The notes under the pieces were generated by a model. That model was not told the origin of the DNA. It saw only the letters and a program-made list of their open reading frames with translations, and made no database searches. A program made the translations under genes and the position numbers. A DNA stretch of 64,000 nucleotides from Halobacillus litoralis (lineage in GTDB: Bacteria > Bacillota > Bacilli > Bacillales > Halobacillaceae). Location of the stretch: contig NZ_WMEW01000002.1 of assembly GCF_009856355.1 (NCBI RefSeq), positions 372,001-436,000 of the forward strand. Direction: 5' to 3'. Positions 1 through 8,727 of this stretch are shown piece by piece; the stretch's first letter is position 1; every line of letters begins with the position of its first letter.

Positions 1-72
1 AAGCAGGCTCATGGCCATCCCCTGCATAACGAGCAGGAAAAGGCAGACAAGCGGGATGACATAACGACTCAT
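1..72 (-). CDS. mreD: Rod shape-determining protein MreD, N-terminal fragment
   Basis: Only the first 24 codons lie in the window; the gene runs off the left edge. They encode a very hydrophobic stretch that would be the first membrane helix of MreD, the integral membrane partner of MreC in the elongasome. The ATG overlaps the mreC stop by four bases (ATGA), so translation is probably coupled. The identification rests mainly on the mreB-mreC-mreD order, because the visible sequence is too short to identify alone. Confidence 0.75.
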   Translation of the reverse strand, partial: MSRYVIPLVCLFLLVMQGMAMSLL

Positions 73-950
73 GATTCATCCCCCTCCTTTTCGCTGCTTG
101 TATCGATCGTCTCCACCGATCGGTCCACCACCATGACGTGGTTGATGTCGAATAAATCAGCAAACGGCTCCACATAGGCCGTTTTCGTCAACCCATACTG
201 ATCATTCACCACTTCCTCAACGGTTCCAATTCTCAGATTACTCGGAAAGACACCTCCAAGTCCTGAGGAAATGACCGTATCCCCGGGCTCAAGCTCCTCA
301 TCAAGCTTAATACCTTCAAGGAGAAGGCGCCCTGACTCGTCATCATAGCCTTCGATTAACCCGAAAGCTTCTTCCTTATCCTCCCGGACCACCCAGGAGG
401 AAATCTTGTTGGAACGATCAAACCCGCTCAACAACAGGACGGTGGAATGGAAGGCTCCCGCCGATTTAACTTTTCCGACCAGGCCGTCACTTGTCATGAC
501 TGCCATGTCCTTTTCCACTCCATCCTCTTCTCCTTTGTTGATGGTCATCTGCTCAAACCAGCGGTCCGAGCTTCTGGCGATGACGGTGGCCTGAATAGAC
601 GAGTAATCACTGAGGCCTTCGGACTTGCCGAGGGTATCCTGAAGTTCATCCACCTCTTTGTTGAGCCGCTGATTTTCCTGAATCACACCTTTATATTCAG
701 AGAGACGGGTTTTCAGCACCTGGTTCTGCTCGTACACGTTGAACATATCTTGAACGTTTTCAACTGTGGTATCTACGAGGCTGACCGGTTTATGAAAAAT
801 CGTCTGCATCCAGCCGATCGAATCCTGGAGAAACTTCTCCGGTGTGCTGAGGGAATCCCGGTCACGGATGGAAAAGCCGATTAACGTCACAAGTACTATG
901 AAACCAATTAATACAATCATCAGTCTTTTTCTGCGGAATAAAGAAGGCAT
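69..950 (-). CDS. mreC: Rod shape-determining protein MreC
   Basis: MreC is an extracytoplasmic scaffold that links the MreB filament to the peptidoglycan elongation machinery. The 293-residue product starts MPSLFRRKRL, has one N-terminal membrane helix at about residues 9-28, a coiled coil at about 60-105 and a beta-rich C-terminal MreC domain. An upstream extension of 34 residues is open but overlaps mreB. The ATG at 950 is preferred because it lies 11 bases after the mreB stop and GGAG lies just upstream. It sits in the mreBCD operon, overlapping mreD by four bases. The acidic tail (about the last 12 residues) is poorly conserved in the family. Confidence 0.93.
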   Translation of the reverse strand: MPSLFRRKRLMIVLIGFIVLVTLIGFSIRDRDSLSTPEKFLQDSIGWMQTIFHKPVSLVDTTVENVQDMFNVYEQNQVLKTRLSEYKGVIQENQRLNKEVDELQDTLGKSEGLSDYSSIQATVIARSSDRWFEQMTINKGEEDGVEKDMAVMTSDGLVGKVKSAGAFHSTVLLLSGFDRSNKISSWVVREDKEEAFGLIEGYDDESGRLLLEGIKLDEELEPGDTVISSGLGGVFPSNLRIGTVEEVVNDQYGLTKTAYVEPFADLFDINHVMVVDRSVETIDTSSEKEGDES

Positions 951-961
951 AACCGGTTCGT

Positions 962-2002
962 TTACTCCATGTTCGCCCGGCTCGCCACGTTCGGCTGGGA
1001 GCGGAAGTGATGGATGTATTCCAGGGATTTCCCTGTTCCGATGGCTACACAATCAAGCGGTTCATCCGCAATAAAGACCGGCATATTGGTTTCGTCACTG
1101 ATGACTGTATCGATATTCTTAAGCAGAGCCCCGCCGCCCGTCAGGACGATGCCGCGTTCCATAATATCAGCAGCAAGCTCTGGAGGGGTTTTCTCCAATG
1201 TGTTTTTCACGGTTTCGATAATAGCATCCACTGTATCTTTCATAGCTTCATAAATCTCATCGTTCTTGATCGTAATCGTCTTCGGAAGACCGGTCAGAAG
1301 GTCACGGCCGCGGATATCCATTTCTTCGATATCCTTGACTTCACCGGCACCGCCGAGCTCCATTTTCACATCTTCAGCCGTACGTTCACCAATCATCAAA
1401 TTGTACTTCTTGCGGATGTGCTGGATGATATTGTCGTCCATTTCATCACCCGCAACACGGATGGACTGGCTCGTCACAATGCCGCCGAGGGAGATGATGG
1501 CGACTTCTGTCGTTCCGCCGCCGATATCGACGACCATACTGCCTGTCGGCTCCCACACCGGCAGTCCTGCCCCGATGGCTGCAGCAAACGGCTCGGCAAT
1601 CGGATAGGCTTCCTTGGCACCGGCCTGTTTCGTGGCATCCACGACAGCTCTTTCCTCCACCATCGTGATCCCTGATGGTACACAGACCATAACGTTCGGT
1701 TTACTCGCGAACGAAGATCGGTTTTTCAAGGCTTTTTTAATGTAATACTTCATCATCTGCGCCGTCGTATCATAATCAGCAATGACCCCGTCCTTCATCG
1801 GGCGGATCACATTTATGTATCCGGGTGTCCTTCCAATCATGTTCCGCGCATCGTTACCAACAGCTTCAATCTCTCCCGTTTGAGAGTTCTTGGCTACGAC
1901 AGAGGGCTCTCTGACAATAACCCCTTTATTTTTCAAAAATACGAGTGTATTCGCTGTACCCAGGTCAATCCCGAGATCTTGAGAGAATCCAAAAATCCCC
2001 AA
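962..2002 (-). CDS. mreB: Actin-like rod shape protein MreB
   Basis: MreB polymerises under the membrane and directs sidewall peptidoglycan synthesis. The 346-residue protein carries the actin-fold nucleotide motifs: phosphate 1 ([10 protein letters not shown], about residues 13-22), phosphate 2 ([13 protein letters not shown], about 158-170) and the adenosine motif ([11 protein letters not shown], near 285). The start is TTG at 2002, preceded by an AAAGGAAG ribosome site; the protein then begins [15 protein letters not shown] as in other Bacillaceae. Length is normal for the family. It is first in the mreBCD set, separated from radC by about 240 bases, so it may have its own promoter. Confidence 0.96.
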   Translation of the reverse strand: MGIFGFSQDLGIDLGTANTLVFLKNKGVIVREPSVVAKNSQTGEIEAVGNDARNMIGRTPGYINVIRPMKDGVIADYDTTAQMMKYYIKKALKNRSSFASKPNVMVCVPSGITMVEERAVVDATKQAGAKEAYPIAEPFAAAIGAGLPVWEPTGSMVVDIGGGTTEVAIISLGGIVTSQSIRVAGDEMDDNIIQHIRKKYNLMIGERTAEDVKMELGGAGEVKDIEEMDIRGRDLLTGLPKTITIKNDEIYEAMKDTVDAIIETVKNTLEKTPPELAADIMERGIVLTGGGALLKNIDTVISDETNMPVFIADEPLDCVAIGTGKSLEYIHHFRSQPNVASRANME

Positions 2003-2076
2003 TTATATCTTCCTTTCTAAGAGCCCGCTTTCCTCAGGCGGGGGTGAGACATCCCCAAAATTGTCTGATTAGAAGA

Positions 2077-2112
2077 AGCGCCGATTTATAAGAAGATCCT
2101 ATAAATGGCGCT
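2077..2112 (-). terminator. Hairpin after radC, possible terminator
   Basis: On the minus strand AGCGCC and GGCGCT pair around an inner TTTATA/TATAAA stem, followed by a pyrimidine-rich TTCTTCT stretch. It lies 130 bases beyond the radC stop and before mreB, so it could end the maf-radC transcript. The T tract is imperfect. The rest of the 240-base radC-mreB gap shows only a second short GC hairpin near 2027-2045. Confidence 0.45.
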
Positions 2113-2242
2113 CTGTCTTGTTCATCTATTCAATTATACGAAAAAACTACAAAAATAGATAGTGGTACAACAATCCCTATTAAACTTTTTCCAGAAACAT
2201 ACGAAAAGCGTGGATGAATACAGGAATGGAAAGCGCAGCCAT

Positions 2243-2932
2243 TTATAGATAACCCTTTTCTTTCAGACTGATGAAGGTACGATCCCCAATGACAATGTGG
2301 TCGAGCAGTTCAATCCCGATCATTTTACCGCATTCTTTCAAGCGCTGGGTGACCTGGATATCTTCCTGGGAGGGCGTAGGGTCTCCGGAGGGGTGGTTGT
2401 GGGCGCAGATAATCGAGGCCGCGGAGCGTTTCACCGCTTCTTTGAATACTTCTCTCGGGTGGACGATGGACGCATTTAAACTTCCGATAAAGATGGTCTG
2501 CCTGTGGAGCACTTGATTTTTTGTATTCAGGAACAGGCAGATAAAATGCTCCTGCTTCAAATCCCGCATTTCTTCCATAATAAAATCCGCCCCGTCCTCA
2601 GGGCTGCGGATCATATAGCGTTCCACCGGTTTCATTTTGTGCATCCGTTTGCCGAATTCGACCGCAGCCAGCAGCTGCACAGCTTTGGCTGCCCCGATCC
2701 CCTTGATGGCGGTAAGCTCTTCCACAGCCGCATCCTTTAAGAGGGTAATCCCTTCGAAATGGACGAGCAGGCGGTTGGAAAGTTCCATCACCGACTCCTG
2801 CTTCGTCCCGCTTCCTAAAAGGATGGCAAGGAGCTCTTGATTGGACAGGTGGGAAGGCCCCAGCTCCATCAGCCTTTCACGTGGACGGTCCTGTTTTGGA
2901 ACGTTTTTAATCATTACGTTTGGCGTTGTCAA
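2243..2932 (-). CDS. radC: RadC / MPN-domain protein (YsxA)
   Basis: RadC proteins carry a helix-hairpin-helix region and an MPN/JAB metalloprotease-like domain; their cellular role is unsettled despite the name. The 229-residue product shows the JAMM metal site HNHPSGDPTPSQED near residues 178-191 and an N-terminal HhH segment (GIGAAKAVQLLAA, about 75-87). The TTG start at 2932 has GAGGAAGGA upstream. An internal ATG six codons later would give the shorter MIKNVPKQDRP start but has no ribosome site. Order maf-radC-mreB matches the Bacillus chromosome. Confidence 0.92.
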   Translation of the reverse strand: MTTPNVMIKNVPKQDRPRERLMELGPSHLSNQELLAILLGSGTKQESVMELSNRLLVHFEGITLLKDAAVEELTAIKGIGAAKAVQLLAAVEFGKRMHKMKPVERYMIRSPEDGADFIMEEMRDLKQEHFICLFLNTKNQVLHRQTIFIGSLNASIVHPREVFKEAVKRSAASIICAHNHPSGDPTPSQEDIQVTQRLKECGKMIGIELLDHIVIGDRTFISLKEKGYL

Positions 2933-2973
2933 TGATCCACATCCTTCCTCATTCCTCCCCAGGGAAAAAGGTG

Positions 2974-3540
2974 TCAGTGGATGGAGACGCCAAATTCTTT
3001 CAGCTCACGGATGACCCGGGCAATGGGAAGACCTACCACGTTGTAATAGTCTCCTTTAATTTCCCTGACGAAGAGCCCTCCCTTTCCCTGGATCCCATAA
3101 CCCCCTGCTTTATCCCAGGGTTCATCGGTATTCAGGTAGTGGTCGATCTCTTCATCCGTTAATGTATAAAAACTGACATCTGTTCCTGTTGTAAAGGTGC
3201 GCCTGCCCTCCTCTGAACGCAGGCATACAGCTGTGTACACCTGATGCGTCCGGCCGCTCATCCTTTCCAGCATCTGACGGGCGTCCTGCCTGTCCGCGGG
3301 TTTACCCAAAATGTCTCCGTCTATCGATACGACGGTATCCGAAGTCAGCAGCACCTCATTGCGCTCCAGCTGTAAAGCCGTGCTTTTTTGTTCCGCCAGA
3401 TATGCTGCCGCTTCATCCGCGGGCACAGACGGTTCCAGCGTTTCATCGGCATACGAAGGACGGAGGATCAATGAGCACCCCGCCATCTCCAATAAAGCCT
3501 TCCTCCGGGGTGACTGAGAACCTAGTACGAGCGTCTTCAT
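2974..3540 (-). CDS. maf: Maf-family nucleotide pyrophosphatase
   Basis: Maf hydrolyses dTTP/UTP and modified nucleoside triphosphates and is linked to septation control in Bacillus. The 188-residue product has the signature SQSPRRKALL at its N-terminus, the DTVV segment with the catalytic Asp at about residue 70, and GGYGIQGKGG in the C-terminal half. The start is ATG 3540 with AAAGGA upstream; an open extension of 14 codons upstream lacks family similarity. It lies 41 bases before radC and is probably co-transcribed with it. Confidence 0.95.
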   Translation of the reverse strand: MKTLVLGSQSPRRKALLEMAGCSLILRPSYADETLEPSVPADEAAAYLAEQKSTALQLERNEVLLTSDTVVSIDGDILGKPADRQDARQMLERMSGRTHQVYTAVCLRSEEGRRTFTTGTDVSFYTLTDEEIDHYLNTDEPWDKAGGYGIQGKGGLFVREIKGDYYNVVGLPIARVIRELKEFGVSIH

Positions 3541-3641
3541 CACAGCAAACATCCTTTCTATCCATGGGGTTACTATTATCATACTAAAAATAACAGGAAA
3601 TGCAGAAAACTGAAAAGCGTCCTTGAAAGAACCTCCGGGTA

Positions 3642-3674
3642 TAAAAAAAGGAAGTGCTCTGTGGGCAAACTTCC
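3642..3674 (-). terminator. Rho-independent terminator of spoIIB
   Basis: A GGAAGT/ACTTCC hairpin (3650-3674) is followed on the minus strand by a run of seven T residues. It lies 30 bases beyond the spoIIB stop and separates it from maf. Confidence 0.75.
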
Positions 3675-3704
3675 TTTTTCCAGTATGCTTTTACACCGAA
3701 TGTC

Positions 3705-4505
3705 TTATTCTAATGATTTTGCAACCTTCAGCCAGTTCAGGTTGTTCTCATCCTGGGATTCCCAGTTCACCAAGGCTTGTCCCAGGGAAGAGTCTTCGCC
3801 GGAGGCCTTGGCGATTTCTTTCCGCTCCGACTCGGTAAGGGAGCCGAGGGTATGATTTTTCATCCCTTCCTGAAGAAGCGGAGGGAGTTCTTTTTCAATG
3901 GTTACGACCCACGGCTTTACATAGGTTTCAATACTTTTAGACTTCATCTCTTCAGCGATATATGCGGCCTCCTGTTTCGATGATGCACTGCCGACAAACA
4001 AAAAATACTGCCCATCACGCTTCCATACGACCGATGAGATGGACTGGGCATTCAAGCGGCTCTGCCACTCACCGGCTTTTCCCTCAGTGGAAAAAGCACC
4101 TGCCTGGACGATGTATGTATCCAGCGAGGCTGCCGCACTGTCCGGCAGTTGGTTTTCTGAGGCTTCCCCGGCCTCCTGCACCTGTCCGGCCGGTGCCTCA
4201 GCAGCAGGAAGAACCTCTGTGCCTGCTGTCGTAACATCCGTCAAGGAAACGAACATCCTTAATAGAACAAAACCAAGTCCCAGGCTGAGCAGGAGGGCAA
4301 TCACTGCCGTTGCCAGAATCGGACGGTAGGATCCAGGAAGCCGCCACTTCTTTTTCACAGGCAGTGGGTAAACAGGCGTGGTCCGTTTCTCTTTTTCCTT
4401 ATCTTGATCCACAGCCGCCGCCTGTTCTTTCTGAGTACGGACCACTTCGTTTTTGGAGCCATCCTCAGGCCGGAATGAAATCGAAATCTTCTTCTTTGAG
4501 TCCAT
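3705..4505 (-). CDS. spoIIB: SpoIIB-like SPOR-domain sporulation protein
   Basis: SpoIIB localises to the sporulation septum and helps septal peptidoglycan thinning during engulfment. The 266-residue product has a cytoplasmic lysine-rich segment (1-60), one membrane helix at about 67-87 and a low-complexity linker. A SPOR domain follows at about 125-195 (YIVQAGAFST, then a second YFLFVGSASS repeat), with a final helical tail. The start is ATG 4505 with AGGAGTG upstream. Position between comC and maf matches B. subtilis spoIIB, which supports the name more strongly than sequence similarity, since SPOR proteins diverge quickly. Confidence 0.82.
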   Translation of the reverse strand: MDSKKKISISFRPEDGSKNEVVRTQKEQAAAVDQDKEKEKRTTPVYPLPVKKKWRLPGSYRPILATAVIALLLSLGLGFVLLRMFVSLTDVTTAGTEVLPAAEAPAGQVQEAGEASENQLPDSAAASLDTYIVQAGAFSTEGKAGEWQSRLNAQSISSVVWKRDGQYFLFVGSASSKQEAAYIAEEMKSKSIETYVKPWVVTIEKELPPLLQEGMKNHTLGSLTESERKEIAKASGEDSSLGQALVNWESQDENNLNWLKVAKSLE

Positions 4506-4626
4506 GGTTATCACTCCTGCAGCGTTTGTCCCAACCCTATCACAGAAGAAATAAAAACCATGCTTAATTTTGTCGGGGCCGCTTCGACAATTTCAGCTTG
4601 AACATCCGCTCCCGTCCCCTGTTTCT

Positions 4627-5388
4627 TCATGGCTGAATAAAGTATCGCAGATAGAACGCAGTCAATGCGTCACCATAATAAAAACTGATGAGCGCCCCGG
4701 CCATGAGGAACGGGCCGAAGGGAAAAGGCTGCCGGCGGCTGATCATTTTCGCAGCCAGCAGAAAAGTGCTCACCACTGCCCCGGCTGCCACAGCCAGAAA
4801 CAAGGTCAGCAGGGTCAACCGGACGCCCAAAAACAAGCCGAGGACAGCGAGCAGTTTCATATCGCCGGCCCCCATGCCTCCTCTGCTGAGAAAGATGATG
4901 AAAAACACAAGGGCAAATCCGACCCCAGCACCAGCCAGAGGGTCGTACCAGGGCTGCAGAGGATGAAACAGTCGGAGAACCGTAAACGCAAGGGCAGAAA
5001 ATACAAGCAGCCGGTTGGGAATGACCATATACTTCACATCGCTGATCGTCACGATGACAGCCAGCGAAAGGAGAAGGCCGGCCTCCAGCAATTCCACCGT
5101 CCATCCGAAGTGATTGTAAGAAAGCAGAAGGAAAACCCCTGTGAACAATTCCCCTGCAGGGTAAAGCAGGGAAATTCGTGTTTTACAGTGCCGGCATTTC
5201 GCCTTCCTAATCATATAGGAAGCGACAGGGATCAGTTCTCCAGCTGACAACTTGGTCGAACAGCTGGGACAGGCAGATCTTGAAGTGATAAATGGAGCGT
5301 TTTGGGGCAGTCTCAGACCGACAACATTACAAAAGGAACCTAAGACAATACCAGCGAGGAACAAATAAAGCGGGAAAAGGATAGACAT
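4627..5388 (-). CDS. comC: Type IV prepilin leader peptidase ComC
   Basis: ComC cleaves and N-methylates the type IV prepilin-like ComG proteins needed for DNA uptake. The 253-residue product has the N-terminal peptidase A24 region, two CxxC pairs (CPSC and CRHC) for zinc, and about seven membrane helices. The catalytic aspartates are in ISDVKYMVIPN and the GAGD motif of GMGAGDMKLL. The start is ATG 5388 with AAGGAG upstream; a 32-codon upstream extension is not family-like. Neighbours folC and spoIIB match the Bacillus order, with a GGDEF gene inserted between folC and comC. Confidence 0.93.
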   Translation of the reverse strand: MSILFPLYLFLAGIVLGSFCNVVGLRLPQNAPFITSRSACPSCSTKLSAGELIPVASYMIRKAKCRHCKTRISLLYPAGELFTGVFLLLSYNHFGWTVELLEAGLLLSLAVIVTISDVKYMVIPNRLLVFSALAFTVLRLFHPLQPWYDPLAGAGVGFALVFFIIFLSRGGMGAGDMKLLAVLGLFLGVRLTLLTLFLAVAAGAVVSTFLLAAKMISRRQPFPFGPFLMAGALISFYYGDALTAFYLRYFIQP

Positions 5389-5531
5389 ACGCGGGGCTCC
5401 TTTTTCATGGAATGGACAGCCATTGGGAAAAAGGGGGAGGGAGCGTTCAAGAAGAGAGGACATCCTTACAGGCGGTGTGCTCAAAAACAGGGGATCAAGG
5501 AAAATTATATCCCACTTGCCTCTGTTTGTCT

Positions 5532-5576
5532 CAAAAAAAAAAACGAAAACCTGCCCAACAGCACTTATTGGACAGG
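5532..5576 (-). terminator. Terminator of the GGDEF gene
   Basis: The CCTGTCCAA/TTGGGCAGG hairpin (5550-5576) overlaps the last codons of the GGDEF gene and is followed on the minus strand by a run of eleven T. It isolates comC from the upstream gene. Confidence 0.85.
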
Positions 5577-7295
5577 TTGAATCAAATCTTTATAACCGGC
5601 CACCCGGTTTCTACCCCTTTGCTTCGCTCCCACATACATCGCCCTGTCCGCCTGTCGGATCAGATCGAACGGTTCCTCACATGAATCCGGGTAAGTGGCC
5701 GCTCCGATGCTGGCGGTGACCGGTATTGAAACCGGCCCCCCGCTTTTCAGGATATGTTCATACGCGGTAAAAGGGGTTTCCCTAATGACCGCTTGAACGT
5801 GATGAGCGAAGGCAAGAGCTGCTGCTTCATCAAATCCAGGCAGGAGAAACACGAATTCCTCTCCTCCGTAACGGGCCAGCGTCATACCCTCTTCCGCCGC
5901 TCCCCTTAGACGGCTGGAGAGTTCAATCAGGATTTCATTGCCGCTTTCATGTCCATACGTATCGTTGACCTTCTTGAAGTGATCAATGTCCAGAAGGATC
6001 AGCGAGACGGGTTCCTGTTCATCTCCGCCACGCCTCAGGAAAGACTGCTTCATGTAATCATCGAAGTAACGGTAATTATACAATCCTGTCAGCGCACAGC
6101 GTTCGCTTTCCTCTTTTGTTTTCTCATAGTTCCGGGCATTTTCGATCGCTACACCAAGGTAGTTGGCCAGGATTGTCAAAATAAGGAGCTGGAACTGTAA
6201 AAAGGCCCTCTTCTGGTTGGAATACACCGTAATCACACCAACCGTATCATTGTTCCGTACGACCGGCACCGATAAAACACTTTCTGACGCCTGCGGTGTA
6301 TAAGGGCTTTCCAGTGTTCTCCATTCCGTCCGTTTTTTATAATAGGCCCCTTTTCCAGTCAGCAGCGTGTGACCACTGACACTCTGCCCCTTTTCCAATA
6401 GGATGGATGGAAGGTCCAGACCGCCGGATTGGTCGAAAAAACGGATCAAATTCAATTGTCCACTCTCTTTCACATCAAACACATACAAATGGTCCACCGG
6501 CAGGAGTTCAGTAATGTGATCGACGAAGAGGTCCAGAACATCCGTCACTCCGAGGTTCCCGGTTAATTCATGACCAATCCGGCTCGCTTTCTTCAAGTAG
6601 TCATTCACTTGACTGCTGTTGTGATACATCATCATCATGCCGGAAATGAATACAAAAGGAATACCAACAAAAAAGATTCCGCTGATGCCAAATTGCAGAA
6701 AGACGACAAAAAGGACAAAGCCGATCGGCAGGACAAGCCCGGCGGTCATGACATCCCATAACAGCCCTTGGTCGAACCATTGAAACGGCCGTCGATACAG
6801 CCATTTGGAGATGGCCGATAAAAAAAGCTGGTTCAATAAAATCTGCGAGACCGCATAGGCGGTAATAGGAAAAAGATCGCTGAATTCATCCACGGCTGCA
6901 GGGCCATGGCCGCCCCCCATCCCTTCATAAAGGAGAGCAGAAATCACAGAGATGGCCAGGAACATAAGCAGATTGATGGGAAGCCTGTACATCGTATGTC
7001 TGCTCAGCCTCACTTTCATAAGCAGGACTGCGACGGCCATCTGCGATATGGCCATTTCCACGAACAGGCCGTATTGGAGAAATACAGCGAACGCCACCCC
7101 CTGTGTGAAAAACACCGGGTGATTTCCGATCCGCAGTGGAAAAAGGGCCACAATGACCGTAAGGAGCGTAAACACCATCAAGTTCATCCGGCTGCCGGTT
7201 ACAGCAGGAGTTTCCAAGTTGTAAATCAGTACGAGGCTCAGCGGCCAGATCAGGGCCCACACCAGCCAGACGCCGATAATTTTTTGTTTGGACAT
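5565..7295 (-). CDS. Membrane GAF-GGDEF diguanylate cyclase
   Basis: Likely makes cyclic di-GMP. The 576-residue protein has a multi-helix membrane sensor (about residues 1-205, about six helices), a GAF domain (about 235-385) and a C-terminal GGDEF domain (about 400-565). The active-site signature is RYGGEEF, a functional GGEEF variant. No RxxD inhibitory site is visible at the usual place five residues upstream, so product inhibition is probably absent. The start ATG 7295 has AGAGGTG upstream. It is monocistronic, between folC and comC with its own terminator, and is not part of this block in B. subtilis. Confidence 0.88.
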   Translation of the reverse strand: MSKQKIIGVWLVWALIWPLSLVLIYNLETPAVTGSRMNLMVFTLLTVIVALFPLRIGNHPVFFTQGVAFAVFLQYGLFVEMAISQMAVAVLLMKVRLSRHTMYRLPINLLMFLAISVISALLYEGMGGGHGPAAVDEFSDLFPITAYAVSQILLNQLFLSAISKWLYRRPFQWFDQGLLWDVMTAGLVLPIGFVLFVVFLQFGISGIFFVGIPFVFISGMMMMYHNSSQVNDYLKKASRIGHELTGNLGVTDVLDLFVDHITELLPVDHLYVFDVKESGQLNLIRFFDQSGGLDLPSILLEKGQSVSGHTLLTGKGAYYKKRTEWRTLESPYTPQASESVLSVPVVRNNDTVGVITVYSNQKRAFLQFQLLILTILANYLGVAIENARNYEKTKEESERCALTGLYNYRYFDDYMKQSFLRRGGDEQEPVSLILLDIDHFKKVNDTYGHESGNEILIELSSRLRGAAEEGMTLARYGGEEFVFLLPGFDEAAALAFAHHVQAVIRETPFTAYEHILKSGGPVSIPVTASIGAATYPDSCEEPFDLIRQADRAMYVGAKQRGRNRVAGYKDLIQPVQ

Positions 7296-7388
7296 CGTTT
7301 CACCTCTGCCTGTAATCGCCGTTCATTATAGTATATTTTACCATAAATTTGTGTAAAATTTTCTATAAATTCCCACTTTTACAAGAGA

Positions 7389-8669
7389 TTACTTTAGAAA
7401 TGTGCGGATGGCAGAGATGAAATAAAGCGAACCGGAGATCAGAACGACATCATCGTCCCCGGCCTGAGCCGACGCCTTACGAACCGCTGTCTTATAATCA
7501 GGAACCGCTTCTGTATGCGGGACAGGGGAGAGTTCCTCCAGGTCCTCTGCAGATAAGGCTCTTGGAAAATCAAAAGTCGTGACAAATAGAACATCCACCA
7601 CTTCCTTCAGCTTATGCAGCATCTTCTCCACTGGTTTATCCTCCAATGCGGCATAAACAAGGATGATCCGCCGGTCGGAATAATGACGCTTCACCGTTTC
7701 TACAAGGGCTCCGGTCCCTTCTTCATTATGGGCGCCGTCCACGATCGTCAGCGGCTTATGCCGGATCGTTTCAAATCTTCCCGGCCAGGACGTTTTCTCG
7801 ATGGCTCCTCCGTACCGCTGCCTCTCCAGAGGGGCTCCCCTGTGTCTTAAAACTTCCGCTGCCTGGATGGCAAGCGAGGCATTTGTAACCTGGTGAGGCC
7901 CAAGCATCGAGCTTTTCCAAGCAGGTGAGACGAAGCTTTCACTTATGAAACGGAAGGTCTCCCTGCCGGCACCGCTTGTTAAGTGATCCGCATGGAAATC
8001 CTTCCCGTACCAGAACACAGGGGAATGGCATTCTGCTGCTTTTTCAGCAAGGACAGCAGCGGCCTCCTGCTGGGAAGCACCAGTTACCAGAGGAACCCCC
8101 TGTTTAATGATTCCCGCTTTTTCGTCGGCGATTTCTCCGATCGTAGAGCCGAGGATATTCATGTGATCATGGCCGATGTTCGTAATCACACTCAATACAG
8201 GATGAATGATATTGGTAGAGTCATACGTCCCGCCCAGCCCTGTTTCCATTAAGACATAATCAAGATCCAGCCGGGAAAAATGCAGCAGGGCTGCAGCGGT
8301 GATGACTTCAAATTCCGTCGGTTCACCGAGAGAGGTATGCTTCAGCTCCTCAGACAAGGGACGGATCCGGTCGACCACCTCCGCCAGCTCCTCGTCAGCA
8401 ATCGGTCTGCCATTGACACTGATCCGCTCATTAAACGTTTCAATATACGGAGAGGTGAAAGTCCCTACAGACAGCCCCTGCCCCTCGAAGATATTCCTCA
8501 GAAAAGAAACCGTGGACCCTTTTCCGTTCGTGCCGGCGACATGTACAGCTGTGATTTTTTCTTCCGGATGGTTCAGCCGGTCCATCATCCATTCCATCCG
8601 TTTCAACCCCGGTTTGATTTTGAATTTTTCCCTAGCGTGTATCCATTGCACCGCTTCTTCGTAATTCAT
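7389..8669 (-). CDS. folC: Folylpolyglutamate/dihydrofolate synthase FolC
   Basis: FolC adds glutamate to folates and, in many bacteria, makes dihydrofolate from dihydropteroate. The 426-residue Mur-ligase-fold protein has the P-loop GTNGKGSTVSFLRN at about residues 46-59, the TGLGGTYDSTN substrate loop and the central NIGHDHMNILG segment. The start ATG 8669 has GAGGGAAG upstream. It follows valS with a hairpin between them, matching the valS-folC order in Bacillus. Confidence 0.95.
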   Translation of the reverse strand: MNYEEAVQWIHAREKFKIKPGLKRMEWMMDRLNHPEEKITAVHVAGTNGKGSTVSFLRNIFEGQGLSVGTFTSPYIETFNERISVNGRPIADEELAEVVDRIRPLSEELKHTSLGEPTEFEVITAAALLHFSRLDLDYVLMETGLGGTYDSTNIIHPVLSVITNIGHDHMNILGSTIGEIADEKAGIIKQGVPLVTGASQQEAAAVLAEKAAECHSPVFWYGKDFHADHLTSGAGRETFRFISESFVSPAWKSSMLGPHQVTNASLAIQAAEVLRHRGAPLERQRYGGAIEKTSWPGRFETIRHKPLTIVDGAHNEEGTGALVETVKRHYSDRRIILVYAALEDKPVEKMLHKLKEVVDVLFVTTFDFPRALSAEDLEELSPVPHTEAVPDYKTAVRKASAQAGDDDVVLISGSLYFISAIRTFLK

Positions 8670-8685
8670 AAGTCTTCCCTCTCTT

Positions 8686-8719
8686 TAAAAAGAGGAGAGT
8701 ATTCCGCAGAATACCCTCC
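8686..8719 (-). terminator. Hairpin between valS and folC
   Basis: A near-perfect GGAGGGTATTC/GAATACTCTCC stem-loop is followed by TCTTTTT on the minus strand, eight bases past the valS stop. It can end the valS transcript partially or fully and would lower folC expression from the T-box-controlled promoter. Confidence 0.65.
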
Positions 8720-8727
8720 TTCTCCTC

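Noticed and set aside
1007..1675. Long plus-strand frame opposite mreB
   Set aside because: It is a mirror of the strongly coding mreB gene; Cys/His-rich composition and no ribosome site.
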